Shown piece after piece: positions 27,572 to 27,708 of a stretch of DNA of 27,708 nt (positions within the stretch are counted from its first letter, which is position 1; each line of letters begins with the position of its first letter). Source of the DNA: a virus; IMG/VR virus record IMGVR_UViG_3300034272_000676, positions 1 to 27,708 of that record; one strand, written 5' to 3'. A program made the translations under genes and the position numbers. The notes beneath the pieces were generated by a model. That model was not told where the DNA came from. It did not search any database and saw only the letters and a list, made by a program, of their open reading frames with translations.

Positions 27572-27708
27572 ATGCGCTGGTTACTGATGCTCTTTTTGGT
27601 GTTTCTACCGGGAGCAGCCAGCCAAGATAGGAAGACTGAATACCGCTGTGTGCGGTGGGCGTGGACGGGTGATGTTTATAACCGCAAAGTTGTTTGCCTA
27701 CAGTGGGA
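27572..27708 (+). CDS. Exported small protein, truncated at window edge
   Basis: The visible 45 residues are a signal-peptide-like start (MRWLLMLFLVFLPGAASQ) followed by DRKTEYRCVRWAWTGDVYNR and a second Cys (VVCLQW). Two Cys separated by 15 residues may form a disulfide outside the cytoplasm. It overlaps the stop of the membrane microprotein. A spanin-like or periplasmic role is possible, but I recognise no family and the end lies beyond the window. Confidence 0.55.
   Translation, partial: MRWLLMLFLVFLPGAASQDRKTEYRCVRWAWTGDVYNRKVVCLQW

Overview
The window is a contiguous piece of a tailed double-stranded DNA phage (Caudoviricetes). It was probably recovered from an environmental or metagenomic source and infects a Gram-negative bacterium. 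The phage assignment rests on a complete morphogenesis cassette: small and large terminase, a P22-type portal, a scaffold-like protein, a Mu gpT-like major capsid protein, gp4-like and adaptor-like connector proteins, repeat-rich fibres and a Phage_tail_APC-type chaperone. No tape-measure gene is visible, and the portal and adaptors look podovirus-like, so a short-tailed virion is my inference. The sequence does not identify the host. Near-consensus sigma70 promoters and many small basic 'environmental phage' proteins fit an aquatic proteobacterium.

Layout. (1) 1-1972, minus strand: ten chained small ORFs (29-77 aa for the complete ones), nearly all touching or overlapping by ATGA/TAATG. They are driven by a consensus promoter at 2055-2083 and a structured leader, and the chain runs off the left edge. 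(2) 1973-2657: mostly non-coding, with two 24-bp direct repeats, a dyad and many TAACAT/ATGTTA half-sites; it is an origin-like or operator-like region. (3) 2658-3465, minus strand: two genes of unknown function with their own promoter (3553-3580) and a rho-independent terminator (2613-2638). (4) 3466-3957: divergent control region with dyads, an A-tract and a tRNA-like element lacking a D arm; cos/pac would be expected nearby. (5) 3958-12423, plus strand: packaging and head genes, including a GroES-like co-chaperonin between portal and scaffold. (6) 12424-12570: terminator plus a structured RNA downstream of the capsid gene. (7) 12571-18064: small structural, membrane and basic proteins, several sharing a C-terminal RADG...GKTRGKM tail, together with connector/adaptor genes. 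(8) 18066-27186: receptor-binding and fibre region, with a 12 x 20-residue repeat protein, a 1443-aa fibre ending in an S74 autoprotease/chaperone, and two further fibre-like proteins. (9) 27198-27708: tail-fibre assembly chaperone-like protein, a tiny membrane protein and the start of an exported protein.

How the parts fit: terminase packages DNA through the portal into a capsid built from MCP, scaffold and decoration proteins, probably with GroES-like help. Connector/adaptor proteins close the head, and fibres provide adsorption. The leftward small-gene block probably modulates the host. It is marked throughout by a 14-bp palindrome (consensus CTAACAAATGTTAG) that repeatedly overlaps start codons. 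I did not see this motif in the structural half, so it is the best candidate for an undescribed regulatory system in this window.
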